64,000 nt of DNA from Prochilodus magdalenae (taxonomy: Eukaryota > Chordata > Actinopteri > Characiformes > Prochilodontidae), in contig JAMWET010007215.1 of the NCBI GenBank assembly GCA_024036415.1, forward strand, positions 186,001-250,000. The letters run 5' to 3'. Shown piece by piece: positions 35,815-48,035 of the stretch. Position numbers and translations under genes: made by a program. Position 1 is the stretch's first letter. Each line of letters opens with the position of its first letter. The notes under the pieces were generated by a model. That model did no database searches. It had not been told where the DNA came from and saw only the letters and a list, made by a program, of their open reading frames with translations.

Positions 35815-36272
35815 ATATCATCGCTGCCCAAAGAAAAACATGTATCTCCATTTTTGTTGATTTTTACTTTTATGCCTCATTCGATTACATGAGCTGCTCT
35901 TTACACTGTGTGGGAATTTCATGAAGAATGGACCGACAGAAATGGCCCAAAACTGCTTGGTAAGACATCTGGTTCCAATGACTTCCATTCAAATTAAATG
36001 AGGTTTTTGGTCTCTCCTGTGAAGTTGGCATTTTGGAGATACCTGTTTTTCTTTGGACAGCGACAATATCCAAAATGGCAACTTTACAGGAGAGGACAAA
36101 AACCTCATTCGATTTAAATGTAAGTCAGTGGAACCAGACGTCTTTCCGAGCATTTTCGGGCGATTTCTGCTGGTCCATTCATCATGCAAATCTCTTCACA
36201 CAGTGTAAACAGCAACTGTTGTTTTCAAATGGACAAAAATGGAGATACATATGTTTCATTGGAAAGCGATAT
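35815..36272. mobile_element. MITE family G, two copies head to head
   Basis: The left copy (35815-36069, reversed) and the right copy (about 36056-36272, forward) share the terminus GGACAGCGACAATAT at their junction. The pair forms an inverted repeat with arms of about 220-240 bp and practically no spacer. Blocks such as ACAGTGTAAA.AGCA and GGAACCAGA occur in both arms in opposite orientation. Confidence 0.78.
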
Positions 36273-39200
36273 ACTGTATCCATCTGTTTACAGTGTTCTT
36301 TATAATACACTCAATAAAGCAATAAGCTAAACTCACTGGGACGGTACCACTTAAATTACTATGATCACCTAATTGTACCACATTCTGCCTGCAGTTAAAA
36401 GTTGCATTACTCTGTCTGACTCCAGTAAATTTTTAAAGTTTAAAGTTAATTTTCTACATTAGAATCTCATGTGAAAAATTCCTAATATGCAGCTTGTATC
36501 TGGGAATGTAAAGGTAATGTACAAATTTGAATACTCTCGGTCACATAGCAAGTGTTGTTGATCTTGTTCCACATGGGGATCACACTTAAATATATAGTAT
36601 ACAAAAACATATATAGTATACAGTAGGCTATATTATATTTAATATATAGTATATACTATATAGTATATGCCATAACTTTTGCCCAGACCACATTTTTATT
36701 TGTTTGTTTGTTTTTTTCCAAAATATTAACTTCAGGAAATGAACTGTGATGGGCATTAAAGTGTGTGAGCTCTGTAACAACATTGTACTTATTTTTACTC
36801 GTACATGTACTTTTACTCAAGGTGCTATACTTTTGTTGTAGACATTACCACTGACTCTCATGACCACCGCTACAAAGAAATTTCAGATGGTTAGTTTCTT
36901 AATAATTAAGAAAGAAGACATCAAAGTAACTTAAATGACTTTGTTTATATCTTGTTGAACTATGTAAAAGTTTTGAAAAAAGTGGAATTCCCTTTTCAGG
37001 AAACCATACTGGACACACCGAATATATTTTTCTATTTTATACCTAGCCAAATCATTAACAATGTAAACTAGTCATATCATATTAGTCATTTTATACATGT
37101 TTCTCAGCAAAAATGGGTTTATAATATGTATGATATATATCTTCAATATAATATATGATTTCTGATTTTAATATGTTTTATATGTTCGTATATGGATGGA
37201 ATTCAATATCGCAGGTAAATTTTAAAACAGCATTTATTAAACTTTGTATTGAACTTTAAAGAACTGTCAAAGATAAGGGACATTTTTCCACTGAAACACT
37301 GATAAATCAAAATATGGTTTACCCTTACTTCCCCACTCTGACCTCAGCACTTCCTCTCCTGGCGAAAGTCGCTGATCAAAAGGACCTGGCAAATCTTACC
37401 TCAGATCTGAAATTTATGATAATCCAACAAGGTAACTCCTGCTGCCCAGGAGTGTGGCCAGCTGCGGAAATTCACTTTTTGCTTTAATTTCGAGGATATT
37501 GATCCCTAAGCGCTTTATTGCTGTATGACATCCATAATCACAACAACAGTGTGACAGAGCAGATAAATAACAAAGCAGCAGGAGGGAGGGGGCATGCCAC
37601 AGAGTGAGCCTGGGGCAATCTTTCATAACACCATATTAATTACACATTCCCTTGACCTTGATTGATTCCTCTACAACACTCATAAATTCCCCTTTTTCAG
37701 ACCTGATGGTGATTTCTGTTTGTGTAACATCACTTTAGAAGATGGAAAGTCGGGTCTGAGGAATCAGGATAATGTCTGTAATGTATAATTAAGAACATTA
37801 TCAGCACATCATGATTACCAAGAGAGTTACATAAAAAAGTGCTCTATCAAACATCAAACAGCACAATAGGTCATGTTCACTTTTATTAGGCATCACAAGA
37901 TAAGATTGATTCATAAGGGGACTCTGTTATTACCCATAAGCTAATAATAAACTTGATAGTAAGCTTAACAGAAAGTGGAAACAAATAGAGCCAGGTTTAG
38001 TGATGTGAAGGTGTGGAAGAGGCCCAGTGGACTAAAATGTCAGTAGTGCACTGTTTTTAAAGGGTGTGGTGTTATATGGTAGGTGAACTCCTAAGAGCCT
38101 TGTTGTGGGCAGGATTTATTCACTATGCAGTAAAACCAAGCGGCACCAAGCGATGTGTCACTTTGTTCAGCTTTGCATACAGCTCAGGCCTTATCTGCCC
38201 TAAGGGTGAACAGAGACACAGAGTGAGTGCCGGTTTATCTTCATATGCTGATGTGCTTATCTAAAAGCAGCTTCCAGAGTTTTTAAGATCAGGTTCATTT
38301 TATACAGTCCCCTATTTCATTCATGAAAAAGCAAGTCATAGGTTTAGAGTGGATTCAGTTTATGCAAATTACCTGTTACAGTCAGTTGATGACCCATTGC
38401 TATCCTTTAAATACAAATGTTCAAATAGTCAGTGCTTAGCAACTTGGCCTGGGCACCTCTGGCAAGCTTTCATTTTGAAATCTGGAAATCCAATGTCCAA
38501 TTTGCTTAACAGCGGAAAGGAGTAGTCAAGTTTTTACCATTTCCTAAACCGAACACACAAGTAAAGACAGGTAGAGTCGGGATCAAACAGTGTGGAGAAC
38601 CATATTACCAATCCAGTCAATCAAAAATCACAATCTTATGTTCAAAAGGTGCATGGCTAAGTAACATGTCTAGCCAGCTAAAGTCTTTCTTTAGTTTATT
38701 CATTGTCAACACGTTAGTTCTAGTATTATGGATTGCTAGTCATGATACGGGAAAAAATATGACAGTGACAGCGTCATCAGTAACTCGTTAGCTAGCATTA
38801 ATTAACAATGAAAGTATTTAAGATGACCCAATGTTATCTTTAAAGTTTGTATATGCACACATGCAGTATCAGAACAATCCAGTTCGTTTATTTTCATACA
38901 TCACTATTGATCCTATTGAAACTCCATTATTGTCATTTGCTTACCATTTGTAAAGTGAAATTAAACTGAAAGGCAAAACTGTTATGTTGTTTTTAAGTGT
39001 TTGTGGTGATTCATTAGGGAAATATATATTTACCTATTCAAATGCATCACTATTATAACTTTATGAAAATGGACAGGCCATATAGTTTTGCATACATGAG
39101 TACATAAATCTAATGATAATAGCATTAGACAGGCAGCATTGTTAACCTAGAGCACATGCATGTATTCCACTGTAAAAATTGATCAGTTATCATGATAAAC

Positions 39201-40302
39201 AATTAACACACTGTACCATCGCCTAGCCTACTTCACAATATAGCTCACAGAGCAGCACCGCTGAAGGATCCAGTGCACATTCATGTTTTCTGAATAAATT
39301 AGCCTATCACAGCAAGATAAGCCAATTATTCATTCAGTTATCAGGCATTGTTAGCTCACTGTAAACTACCCTGTAGCACCATTACTATAATTATTGCTTT
39401 ATTGATAATGGCTGGCTGCATTACTTTCCATAAATGGGCTGGTTAGAAGCATGGCCATTCTTCATTCTGGAGTTGCCTCCAGTTCTGTTCTTTTGTTGTT
39501 ACTGCTGCTGAACACTGTCAAAAATCCTATTTGATTGTATGGGAATTGTAGCTCAAATTTTTGCCCCAAAATATTTCATATTCATTTCAAATCATTTGTA
39601 TTATGAATGTGCATGAAAGGTCATGCTGGACAGTTGGGTGTAGCTTTATCTTGTGTAAATGAAAAGTGTGTCAATGGGACTTTCTGGCCGTAAATGAATG
39701 GAATACATGGAATCTTTTAATATCAACAAAAACTTCATGAAAAGATTAATTCACTCTTGCCGTAGCTGTAAGACAATAAAATTCTATCCTAACAGTGTGA
39801 ACTGTCTCTTACTCTAACTTACTCTTTGGTAGATAATTTGATTCCTAGGCCTTGACATAATTTACTCCACTTCTGCCATTACAGGTTTGTTTGGAGAAAT
39901 TTTGTCAGATTTTGTCAAAGAAACAAACATTTAGAAATCTGGAGATGGCTCTGGTTGGTGTGTCAGTTATAATTTTGTAAAAGTTACATTTCTGGTATTA
40001 AAGTGTGAAGGCATTTGGTGGTTTCTTCAGAAGAATAGAGATCATAAGGTCTCCTCTCAAAAGTGGGTAAGGGCATAAATGTGGCATTAAGTTCCAGCTA
40101 ATAAAACGTTTCAAGTGTAAGGGATGATAAGGATGCTGGTTTTTAATGCTGTTGGCAGTTTTATTTGTAAGGAGGAGAGAGCTCCAGCAGTGTGTGTGTG
40201 TACATCAGGTTTATACCACATTTTGGGGACCAAAACCTGTTCATACCTTTGTTCCTTGCTTCCACAAGCTGGACCACACAACGCTAATCCTCTAATTCTA
40301 AG

Positions 40303-40350
40303 GTGAAGGTAAGGTTAAGGGTAAGGTAAGGGTTAGGGTAGAGGTTAGGC
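40303..40350 (+). repeat. Short telomere-like patch
   Basis: Degenerate repeats of GGTTAGGG type (AAGGGTAAGGTAAGGGTTAG, then GGTAGAGGTTAGG). A still shorter CCCTAACCCTAG occurs near 21081. Such patches are common in fish DNA and need not mark an old chromosome end. Confidence 0.5.
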
Positions 40351-43274
40351 CACCCTGATAGCAAGAGGAGGCAAACCGCCATTGGCCCACTTATGGTGCA
40401 GGTGGAGGTCCACTAGTGTTTTGCTCAGTGTTTTCTTTATGGTGGTTAAGCTTTAGTCTTAGCCAATGCATCACTTTTCATTGCTTGTTTTCCACTCACA
40501 GTTCAAATGACTTGTTTTTTATTCTTTCATATGTTCACTATCCTTTATAAATTTGTTTAGCAAATAATTTTGGGATCTGACAACCTGAATTAATCAGAAG
40601 AAATATTCAGAAAGAAGCTTTTAGGTTGGACAAGGGGCAATGGAATCGCTGAGAAGCTTCAGTCAGCTTTTTATTAACCCGCTTCTGTTTTTAAATGTTC
40701 CACCTTAGATGGTGCTGCAGAGGTCCAGTTAATCTCTATTTCACTAATAAAACCATTTCCTGAAGTATATTATTGCATATTCGGCTCATTTTCTGCTGTA
40801 AACTTTGTGTAAAACTCTGATAAACGTGTAGAACTGTAATTAACTTTTTAACTGTTCTCGAGTCATGAGGATTCGTATCTGCTAGTATGTTTTTATTGTT
40901 CCATGTTCCGCCTAACATCATTGTTACTGTGTATTTTTACATGGATGGAGCCACCTGACTTGACTTGATGCTAGCGCCCGTACCCTAGTCTTAGCACTGT
41001 GCTACCTTCATGACCTATGGCTGCACATAAAGTAAGACCCAAAACTACAAAAACTATTGTATTGCTGCCTTTCTTGTCACATATTACTAAGTAACTAAGT
41101 ACTAATGTAACTGCTGTGCCATTTAAAGAGGAATGGAAAGTTTGAACAAGAAGCTGGACATAAGGCCAAGGTGCAATGTGGAAGTACTACAATGTTTATT
41201 TAGGGTAGAACAGGGACAGTTCGAACAAGAAGTTGAGACGCAAGTGAGTAACCATAAATTGTATGAGTGCAACAGTTGCATAGTGTAAGGTGGAGTGGCA
41301 AAACTGAAGCCGACATCAACTTCAAGACTTGAAAATCATTAAGGGAAAGGAGAAGGCTGCTCTGTATCAGACTGTATTAGAATTACGGTATTTTAGCTTT
41401 TTACAGACCTGGTAGGTCTCTATGATGTTGTCCTGACCATGAAGATCTAAAAAATTAGGTTTAGCGGTATTGCACTGTCATAGTTGTGAAAATTATGCAT
41501 TTGTGAATTTAGGGGGTGGAGCTTCAGATGGAGCACTGAAGGGAGGGGTGTGTTTGTTTTGCTGTTCACTTTACAAATATCAACATCAACACGTGTACAT
41601 CACCTCACAGGGAGAAGATCATGGGTGTGTACACACTATCATGCAGCCATTACAGTCAGAGTTGCTTTGAGAATCATCACTACATCTTTTGAGTAAGATG
41701 TGGGAAAGAGGTCACACTAGCACCAGGAATAGAAAATCACTGGTGGATGTTACGAGGCAATAATCTATTTATGTAAACTGACTGATGATTATAGAGATGT
41801 AAGCCTGTGTTCACCTTTAAAATAGATCCTTAACTTTACACAATCTGATGATTTCAAAAATCTTGGCTCCAGACCGATGACACTTTATCGACGCAACCTG
41901 TTAAGGGCAGTGTACTTTTTTTTTTTAATATGCCCTTGAAATAATTTGCTATTGATATGCCATCTTGGCTATATCTTCATGCAAAGGCGCTTTCAATTAT
42001 GCAAGCCAGTGGAGTGAGACCAAGTGTGGCATTTCCAAGCGCAAGAGCAGCCAATAGTTAATGTGTTCGTAGTGCTCTTACCCACAGGGAACAGTTTCAC
42101 ACATGAGAGGTGGTTAAAAGGAAATCTAGCCACCGCTTCTGTTTCCATTAACTTTGCATGGGGCCCAAAGACAGGCCGGAGTGAGGAGATGGAGAGAAGT
42201 ATGGTGAGGAGCTAAATGTTGTGCAATTGCTATGTTTTCTATATGTGCGTTGTTGTGCTGGCACGGAGGGATATGAACATCATTCAGGTTTATTATTCTG
42301 ACCGTGTATCCCAGCACAAGAAGCAGACACCCAGATGGCTTCAGTATGACTGAATCAGAAAGAGATTGTGTGTTTGTTTTGGTTTGTTTGTGTGTTGTAT
42401 TTTTGTGTGTGTAGTGTGGTGGTGTTTTGTGGCAACAACTGCTATTGATTGTTTAAGACCTTCATTAATACTGGTTATATTAAACTTAGTTCCTCCTCAG
42501 ATAATTGTTACATATCACCACTAGATGGAGACACATTGATAATGATCCTCTCTACATTTTTCCTTGTAGGCCATTTAAAGAAACGGACCATATTTCAACA
42601 TGCAGAATGGAGACTGTATAATTTGCTGTTTATAAAATGTTGCCAATTATACAGGTCCTTCAGACATGCCTAAAAAAGCTAGTGAGAACACCAGAATGAT
42701 AGGTTCTGGCCAGCTTGGAAAAATGGAAGAGTGCTGCAGTAAAGCTTTAGATCAACACTGAATCTAGTTCTTCCTGTTTCTTTTTCATTAACGAACAATA
42801 CATAAGAGTAATCATACAGCCAGCTCTGCTTATCTGTATCTTTCTAACCATTCACCAAAGCTCGCATGTTTAAAAGCTCCATCCCTACTTGCCTCCACAG
42901 GAGACTCAGTAAATCAGACTGCAGAATGCCACAGTGTTAACCATTGTATTGTTTGTCTGCTGTACTGCATTCACTAACATGCTGATACCTTGCACCAGCA
43001 GCCATTCACCAAAGCTTTTCTGTATAATGTGAGGCTGTAGGCTTTGTTCACTTCCTTGAGTGGGAGCCTCCTGACCTGCTAAATCCTTCCCTGTGCCATG
43101 GGCAGAGGACTGGCTCGGTCCCCATTGCACCCTATAATCAGGTCTTTTAACAGCTCTCATTTTCTCCAGTATATATAGCTGTAATTGTCGGGACGTCCTC
43201 CCAGAGCGATGCATATGTACGGGAAGGGCTGTTTGCAGTCAGTTTCAGAGTGGTGCTATAAGGAGAGAAGAGCG

Positions 43275-43345
43275 AATGAGACTCCCTCTCACTCTCTCTC
43301 ACTTTCACTCTCTCACACGCACACACCCTCTCTCTCCCTCTTAAT
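43275..43345. repeat. CT/CA-rich pyrimidine tract
   Basis: Irregular runs of CTCTC, CACTC and CACAC with almost no purine other than A on the plus strand; low-complexity sequence. Confidence 0.7.
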
Positions 43346-43723
43346 TTTTTTTCTCTCACACTCTTACACACTATTCTCTACAGTGTGAGGGCATGCACAA
43401 AACAAGAATGATTTGCTCTTTATTTATTTTCTATATGCCTGCTATATTCATACTTTACTGTTAAACTGAAACGCTGCAGAGACGGTTGATTGCTGTGTTT
43501 GTGCATTTTTTCCAGCACCCCGTGGTAGTATGAGGGAAGACTGATTGAAGGATGGGAAGGAACTTGGGATAGAACTCTGGGCGCCTTCTGCCTGTGGCAA
43601 GAAGGCTGAATTCCTCTTGTAACTGCCTTATGACTGTACTGGGACTGAAGAACATGGAGAAGATGGGGAGGTGGGGATTGTGAGAATGTTGTCACAGGAC
43701 ACACAAGGTGAATCTGAATACAG

Positions 43724-43967
43724 TATATCGTCGCTGTCCAAAGAAAAACAGGTATCTCCAAAACGGCAACTTTACAAGTGAACCCAAAAACCTTTGAATG
43801 GTAGTGAATGGAACCAGACGTTTTTCCAAGCAGCTTTGGGCCATTTCTATTGGTTCATTCTTTATGAAATTTCCACATAGTGTAGACAGCAGCTCATGTG
43901 ACCAAATGAAATATAAAAGAATAAAAATTCAGCAAAAATTGTTTTTTCTTTGGACAGCAACAATATA
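43724..43967 (+). mobile_element. MITE family G, copy 4
   Basis: Bounded by ATATCGTCGCTGTCCAAAGA (then AAAACAGGTATCTCC) and TCTTTGGACAGCAACAATAT, with the family core between. This copy has the clearest pair of inverted ends and gives the best consensus. Confidence 0.78.
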
Positions 43968-46900
43968 TAGTATATAGGGTGCTAGACTGGAAAGAGGTAA
44001 GGAATCAGCCAGCTTCAGTCATTTCATAACATTAAACATGTGCTATGCACAGCTGTCTAATATGTCTGCATAGCTGTCCGAAGGCCTGCAGATTTGCTAC
44101 ATCATCACAATGTAAGGACTTGGACACACTATATAAATCTGTTGCTACCTGTAGCAAATGCATCCTGTTAAAGAGGGAATGATCATGCTATTTCTTACAC
44201 TAGTGCAGCACTTTAGATGAGTCATGCCATACTGAGCATCACATTACAGCAGATATATGCATTTATAGCGGCCGTTGGGGTTACAGCAGTAACCAAATAT
44301 TTTCACAATTACAGATGCCATAAAATTTAAATTTAAATAATTCTCTGATGTCTCCGATTATTGCACTGAAAGAAAACATGCTGTTTTCACTTTTTTGAGG
44401 AGCTCAAATTTGTGCCTTAAGAAGGTATCTCAGTTCCATGGAGCAAACTCCAATGGCTATTCCAATCCCAATACAGTTCTATACAGTTCTATAACACCTT
44501 TTAACATTACTGTGCCATTATCTAAGATAAGCTTTAATCAAACCTTTAACATTACACACACACACATATGTTATTATAATGACATGCAATATGTAAAGAC
44601 TGTGCCTAATACAGACATGGTTAATATATATTTAAACGAGAGGCAAGCAAACTACCATAGCTTAATCTCAATACAGGCATGACAAGACATACCCTACACT
44701 TATGTCTATAATACAGGAGTACAACAGAAAACATTAATCTCTGTGTTTTAGTGTGAATATAGGGATTGCAGATATGTCCAGAGGCAAGGCAGAATCTGAA
44801 GAGTCCAATCAGAATTCTCATTAACTCTCTAAGAACTCTACTAATACACTCAGGCAAAGCTCTTATACTGTAGCCTGTGCTGCTTTCATACCCTGCTCTG
44901 CCTATCGGTGGTAAATAAGTGCCATGTACACCCCAAAAAAGAGTGTATTAGCCTTTTTTTTTTACAATTGCTATAGTAAAACCATACATTTGCAGTGCCA
45001 AACCCATCCACTATTCTGCACACACTATATGCATCATCTCAGCAATGAGTTGTTTCGGATCTACTGCCCATAACAATAAAAATGCCAGATTTCTCTCCGT
45101 TACAGATTAGTGGCAGTCATGACTCAGTCACGCCCGGTAAAATAACATTTTTTTCATAAACAAGTTTAAATAAGGGTAACAATTCAGAGTAAGGCCAATG
45201 TTATTTGTGTGCCTCATGCTCTGCTTGTTCAATCACTTTCCACAGAAATGCTGTAGCGCTGGCTCAGTGCTCACAGGAGGCCATTACTGGGAAAGCCTGT
45301 AAAGCCGTCAATGCCTCCGTAAAATATCACGCTTCCACTGAACGAATAGCGTGTGTCAATCGAGCTGTGCCATGTTTAGAATAGAGATGTATGCAATAAA
45401 AGAGTGCTCCGGTTTGTAAGTGTGCAATGTTTTAGGATAGAATGACACACTGAATGTACAGAGTGTCCTTAGTTTGGAGGTTACCATACTACTAGAGAAG
45501 ATTTTTTAGGGTTCTCAGCAATTGCAAGACATTAAGGGAAAAAAAGAACGCTCATAGGACACCTTGATGCTCAGACTGGCAAGGTAGGAAGCTTTTTGCT
45601 TAATAGGCACATTAGCTAGAGCTGGCACCATTAATGGGCTGCAACCAATAATGCAAAATATTCAATAAATGTGATCATTAAAATATTTTTAAAGAAGGAA
45701 ATGCCATTAAAATAACTAACATACTTATATTTACCAATTTTATGAACCCAAATGGCAAATACTAACTTTGTACAAGTAGCACATTAGCTCTAGACTAGAC
45801 TCATTGTAATTTTTACAGCAACAGTGTTACTTTTATTTCCAGCTGCAGTTCAGATTTTTACTTCTCTGAATTGTTAGCTAGCTAGCATAGTGTTTATTGC
45901 TAAGAATGAATGAAAGGGTGGTGGTGTGCTACTTGTCTAAAGCTAGAAGAACTCTTCATTAGTTCTCCATTTTGGGGTGCCACCATTTTGTAGTGATGTC
46001 TGAGAACATAATATCAAGTGCACCCAAACAATCACAATGCACCGCAATATGTAGTGGATAGGGTATACATATAATCCACTGCGAGCTGTCACACATAAAC
46101 GAGCAGACTATAACAAAGTGTTTAAAATCCTTTACTACTATCTAAAATACTGTTCCCCATAATGGTGTTCATAAATGTTCAATATGCTGATCCAGTAGTG
46201 AATAATGATTAGGGCATCAGACAGGTAACAGTGCTTAAGCACTAACTCCAATGGATTTCAGCTTAAATCCGTCACTCCCTCATCCACTGGCAAAAGCTCA
46301 CCAAAACATTGTTTTTATTTTTTATTCTTAAATGAAGTGTGTTGATTACATTTGAAAGCTTAGCAGTTTCTAAATAAATAACATCACTGTTGGCTCATTT
46401 AATACTGGTGTATGGGAAAAGAGAAAGTGGCATCACACCACCTCTAATTTTAGGATATGGCTTGAAAGGAAAAGCCTGTTGGCCAGTGACGTTATGGTTT
46501 TGAGAATTTCTGTGTTTGCTTTGTCTATGGACATGGCATCTGCACACTCAGTCCTTGTAGTAAGTCTTTATCTCTCAGCTGGGTGGGGAGACTTTGACAT
46601 TCCACATAAACTCATGTGTTTTGAAACAGGGTGTACTTGGGGTTTGCATGGGCAAAATGAAAACATAGTGGCTGACTGTTTGCAAATGGAGCAAAAACCC
46701 AACAAGTCTGCTTTCTGATGCTTTCTGATAAGCTCCAAAGCAGTGAGTGGCCCGGGTGCTGTCTTTCATACCCACCCACAGGTTTTCTCAGCTGTGTCCC
46801 CAGAATGACCACATTAATGACGCAGCATTTTTTTCTTTAATGAAGAAATAATAGTTGCATATAAATAAACAAAATTTCTAAATTAATGTGGCATAGAAAT

Positions 46901-47435
46901 ATGTATTTGGGTGGGTAACATGAGGCAGACTATTTCTGTCCAACTCAGTTTTCTTTTTAAAAAAAATTTAATCCTCAAAAGGTCTCATATGTATGTACCC
47001 ACTTTCCTATTTTGTTATTAACTATTGGTATTTCCTATTTTTGTTTATTGAAATAGAAATAGTAATGTGGTAAACTGACCATGAGAAACCTTAAAACGGT
47101 TAGTTCACCAAGTGCTCTGCATTACTCAGAAACACTGCACAAACAGTACCTAACACAAATGTATATGGTTTTAGTTTATATTTGTTTGCTCATTTTCACA
47201 TACCGAAAAAAAGGAAATTTTGCAGCACCTGCACAAAGCTAGTTAGTAGTGGACTAGTAGTAGTGGAGCAGTAGTGCAGTGTTAGTGCCTACCATAAAGG
47301 ATGGTTTTTAATGGCCTGCCTCCTATGCTGGCCATGCAGTAGAGGTGGGGAAAAACATATATAAATATAAGATATACAGATGCTGAATATCAATATTTTA
47401 TTTTAGAAATTGCAAACGTAAATTAATGATTTTTT

Positions 47436-47640
47436 GTGCTAATATTACAGATTCAATTGCTTTTTCAGTCCACTATATGGTTAGCAAAGCATTTGGGATT
47501 TTCTTTAAAGGAAGGGATAAATAAGATGATTATGATACATGTGATTTGCAATCAGTGTCGTTTGAAAATAAAAGACTCTGGGAATACTACAAACATGAGG
47601 GCACACTTCACACGACACCGTACAGAGATAGTGTTACATC
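47436..47640 (+). pseudogene. hAT (ZBED-like) transposase fragment with BED zinc finger
   Basis: The frame reads WLAKHLGFSLKEGINKMIMI, then HVICNQCRLKIKDSGNTTNM and RAHFTRHR. This fits the BED finger pattern C-x2-C...H-x3-H with the SGNTTN signature before the first histidine. No DDE or dimerisation region follows, and the frame stops at 47765. It is a fossil fragment of a hAT transposon or a ZBED-type gene; no intact gene is supported. Confidence 0.7.
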
Positions 47641-47938
47641 CAATTCAGTCTACTGTCAAATTCATGTTCTTCTCAACAATCAAGCCCTCAGAAGAGTGCA
47701 GTTATCACCTAACAACACTGCATCTGAGGATAGAGGCTCCAAAAATGTGTAAATCTCTGCTGTGATTCCAACTAAGGCATGAGACCTTTTAACCTTTTAG
47801 CTTGTTGTTGTTTCAGTGCTGCAGGAATGCGGGCGCCCGTGACCATGCTTTTGTCCGGAGAAACGTGAATCTGAGTGTGAACTAGATTGCATGCAACAAT
47901 GGTAAGCCATGGCTCCCTATTCACCAGCTACTTGTTCA

Positions 47939-48035
47939 GAGTTTTTCATTCCACTTTAAATGGCGCAGGTGCCAGAAAATGCTGGTGCACCATTTAAGAA
48001 GAACAGAAAACTCAAACAAAAAACTGACTTTCGCC
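47939..48035. repeat. Fold-back repeat, also found near 41118-41165
   Basis: GAGTTTTTCATTCCACTTTA at 47939 is matched in reverse by CCATTTAAGAAGAACAGAAA then ACTC ending near 48013. A related piece (CATTTAAAGAGGAATGGAAA) occurs at about 41120. It looks like the remains of a small inverted-repeat transposon. Confidence 0.5.
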
